Source: Desulforhopalus sp. IMCC35007
GTDB taxonomy: Bacteria > Desulfobacterota > Desulfobulbia > Desulfobulbales > Desulfocapsaceae
Length of the DNA stretch: 64,000 nt
Assembly (NCBI RefSeq): GCF_005116575.1
Contig: NZ_SWCN01000022.1
Location: 1-64,000 of the forward strand
Reading direction: 5' to 3'
Of the stretch, positions 63,645 through 64,000 are shown in pieces. The notes beneath the pieces are model-generated. The model saw only the letters and a program-made list of their open reading frames with translations, ran no database searches and was not told the origin of the DNA. A program made the translations under genes and the position numbers. The stretch's first letter is position 1. Every line of letters begins with the position of its first letter.

Positions 63645-64000
63645 ATGCCGGGACAATACAAACATTTTTATCTCAATTACAAAGACAAACTTTTCAGCTA
63701 TCTTTTATATAAATGTGGTGATAGAGAGTTGGCTCTAGAGGTAACTCAGGAGAGTTTTGTCCGGCATCTTAAAAGCTACAACCATAACGATCAAATCACA
63801 CCTTCTCTTTTGTTTACAATTGCAAGAAATGCTTTGGTAGATGTCTATCGAAGCCGGGGAAAATTTAAAATTGTCGAATCTCCAGAAAGATCAACAGGCG
63901 TCAATGAAGAGGACCGTTTCATTGTTAGAGAAGAGTCTTCTTTGATGTATGAAGCTATGAAAAAACTCGATGAAACAGACAGGGAGTTACTAGTCCTTGC
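63645..64000 (+). CDS. ECF-type RNA polymerase sigma factor (cut by window end)
   Basis: First 118 residues, from ATG 63645 to the right edge. Region 2 is recognisable: ELALEVTQESFVRHLK, LFTIARNALVDVYRSRGK. The start of region 4 follows (AMKKLDETDRELLVL). The ribosome site is weak (GGAA). The rest of the gene and any anti-sigma lie outside the window. Confidence 0.85.
   Translation, partial: MPGQYKHFYLNYKDKLFSYLLYKCGDRELALEVTQESFVRHLKSYNHNDQITPSLLFTIARNALVDVYRSRGKFKIVESPERSTGVNEEDRFIVREESSLMYEAMKKLDETDRELLVL

Overview
The window looks like a chromosome segment of an anaerobic, Gram-negative, probably deltaproteobacterial (Desulfobacterota) organism. The reasons are TRAP and Tat systems, a porin and Tsx-like outer-membrane protein, a desulforedoxin-like small protein, selenium-dependent molybdenum hydroxylase genes and moderate base composition. 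The taxonomic call is inference from gene content only.

Layout. 1-4.3 kb: end of an unknown gene at the left edge, then an ABC transporter of the 2-aminoethylphosphonate type with a divergent DeoR-type regulator. 5.4-6.3 kb: decayed integron gene cassettes, with an attC-like palindrome between a truncated kinase and a CTP-synthase-like gene carrying one amber codon. 6.4-6.8 kb: fragments, including a diverged copy of the start of the threonine-synthase-like gene at 10-11 kb. 6.9-9.9 kb: a TRAP transporter. 10-44 kb: a large catabolic island, almost all on the minus strand. 44.5-46.8 kb: an ornithine carbamoyltransferase and a lone FabF whose sequences resemble plant-type and Bacteroidetes-type proteins. 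47-52 kb: an acyltransferase, two small cysteine-rich proteins and a sodium/proton antiporter. 52.5-56.5 kb: a zinc-import locus like zrgABCDE of Vibrio. 57-61 kb: a drug-efflux MFS protein and a three-gene redox operon (ferredoxin, heme membrane protein, Tat-exported flavoprotein). 61.7-64 kb: a diheme peroxidase, a glycine-rich exported protein and the start of an ECF sigma factor.

The island at 10-44 kb is the main content. It holds the ygeW-ygeX-ygeY-yqeA-hyuA-ssnA-ygfK-xdhD set known from E. coli and from anaerobic gut bacteria, where related clusters have been linked to selenium-dependent purine and urate breakdown. Added to this are xdhABC, guanine deaminase, 8-oxoguanine deaminase, an XdhC-type maturation factor, a YqeB/EF2563 selenium-molybdenum factor, two purine permeases, a Tsx-like outer-membrane channel, a RidA deaminase, GlyA and two fold-type II PLP enzymes. 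A coherent reading is: purines enter through the Tsx-like channel and NCS2 permeases; amino groups are removed by the deaminases; xanthine dehydrogenases interconvert hypoxanthine, xanthine and urate; the ring is opened by HyuA, SsnA and YgeY; the products go through YgeW and carbamate kinase (ATP from carbamoyl phosphate) and through YgeX (diaminopropionate to pyruvate and ammonia). GlyA and the PLP enzymes could take the C2/C3 amino-acid products. A PAS/HTH regulator of the YheO type sits inside the island.

The best candidates for something undescribed are the kinase-like protein and the orphan PLP enzyme flanking glyA, the flavoprotein/heme/ferredoxin operon, the integron remnant, and the glycine-rich protein next to the ECF sigma factor.
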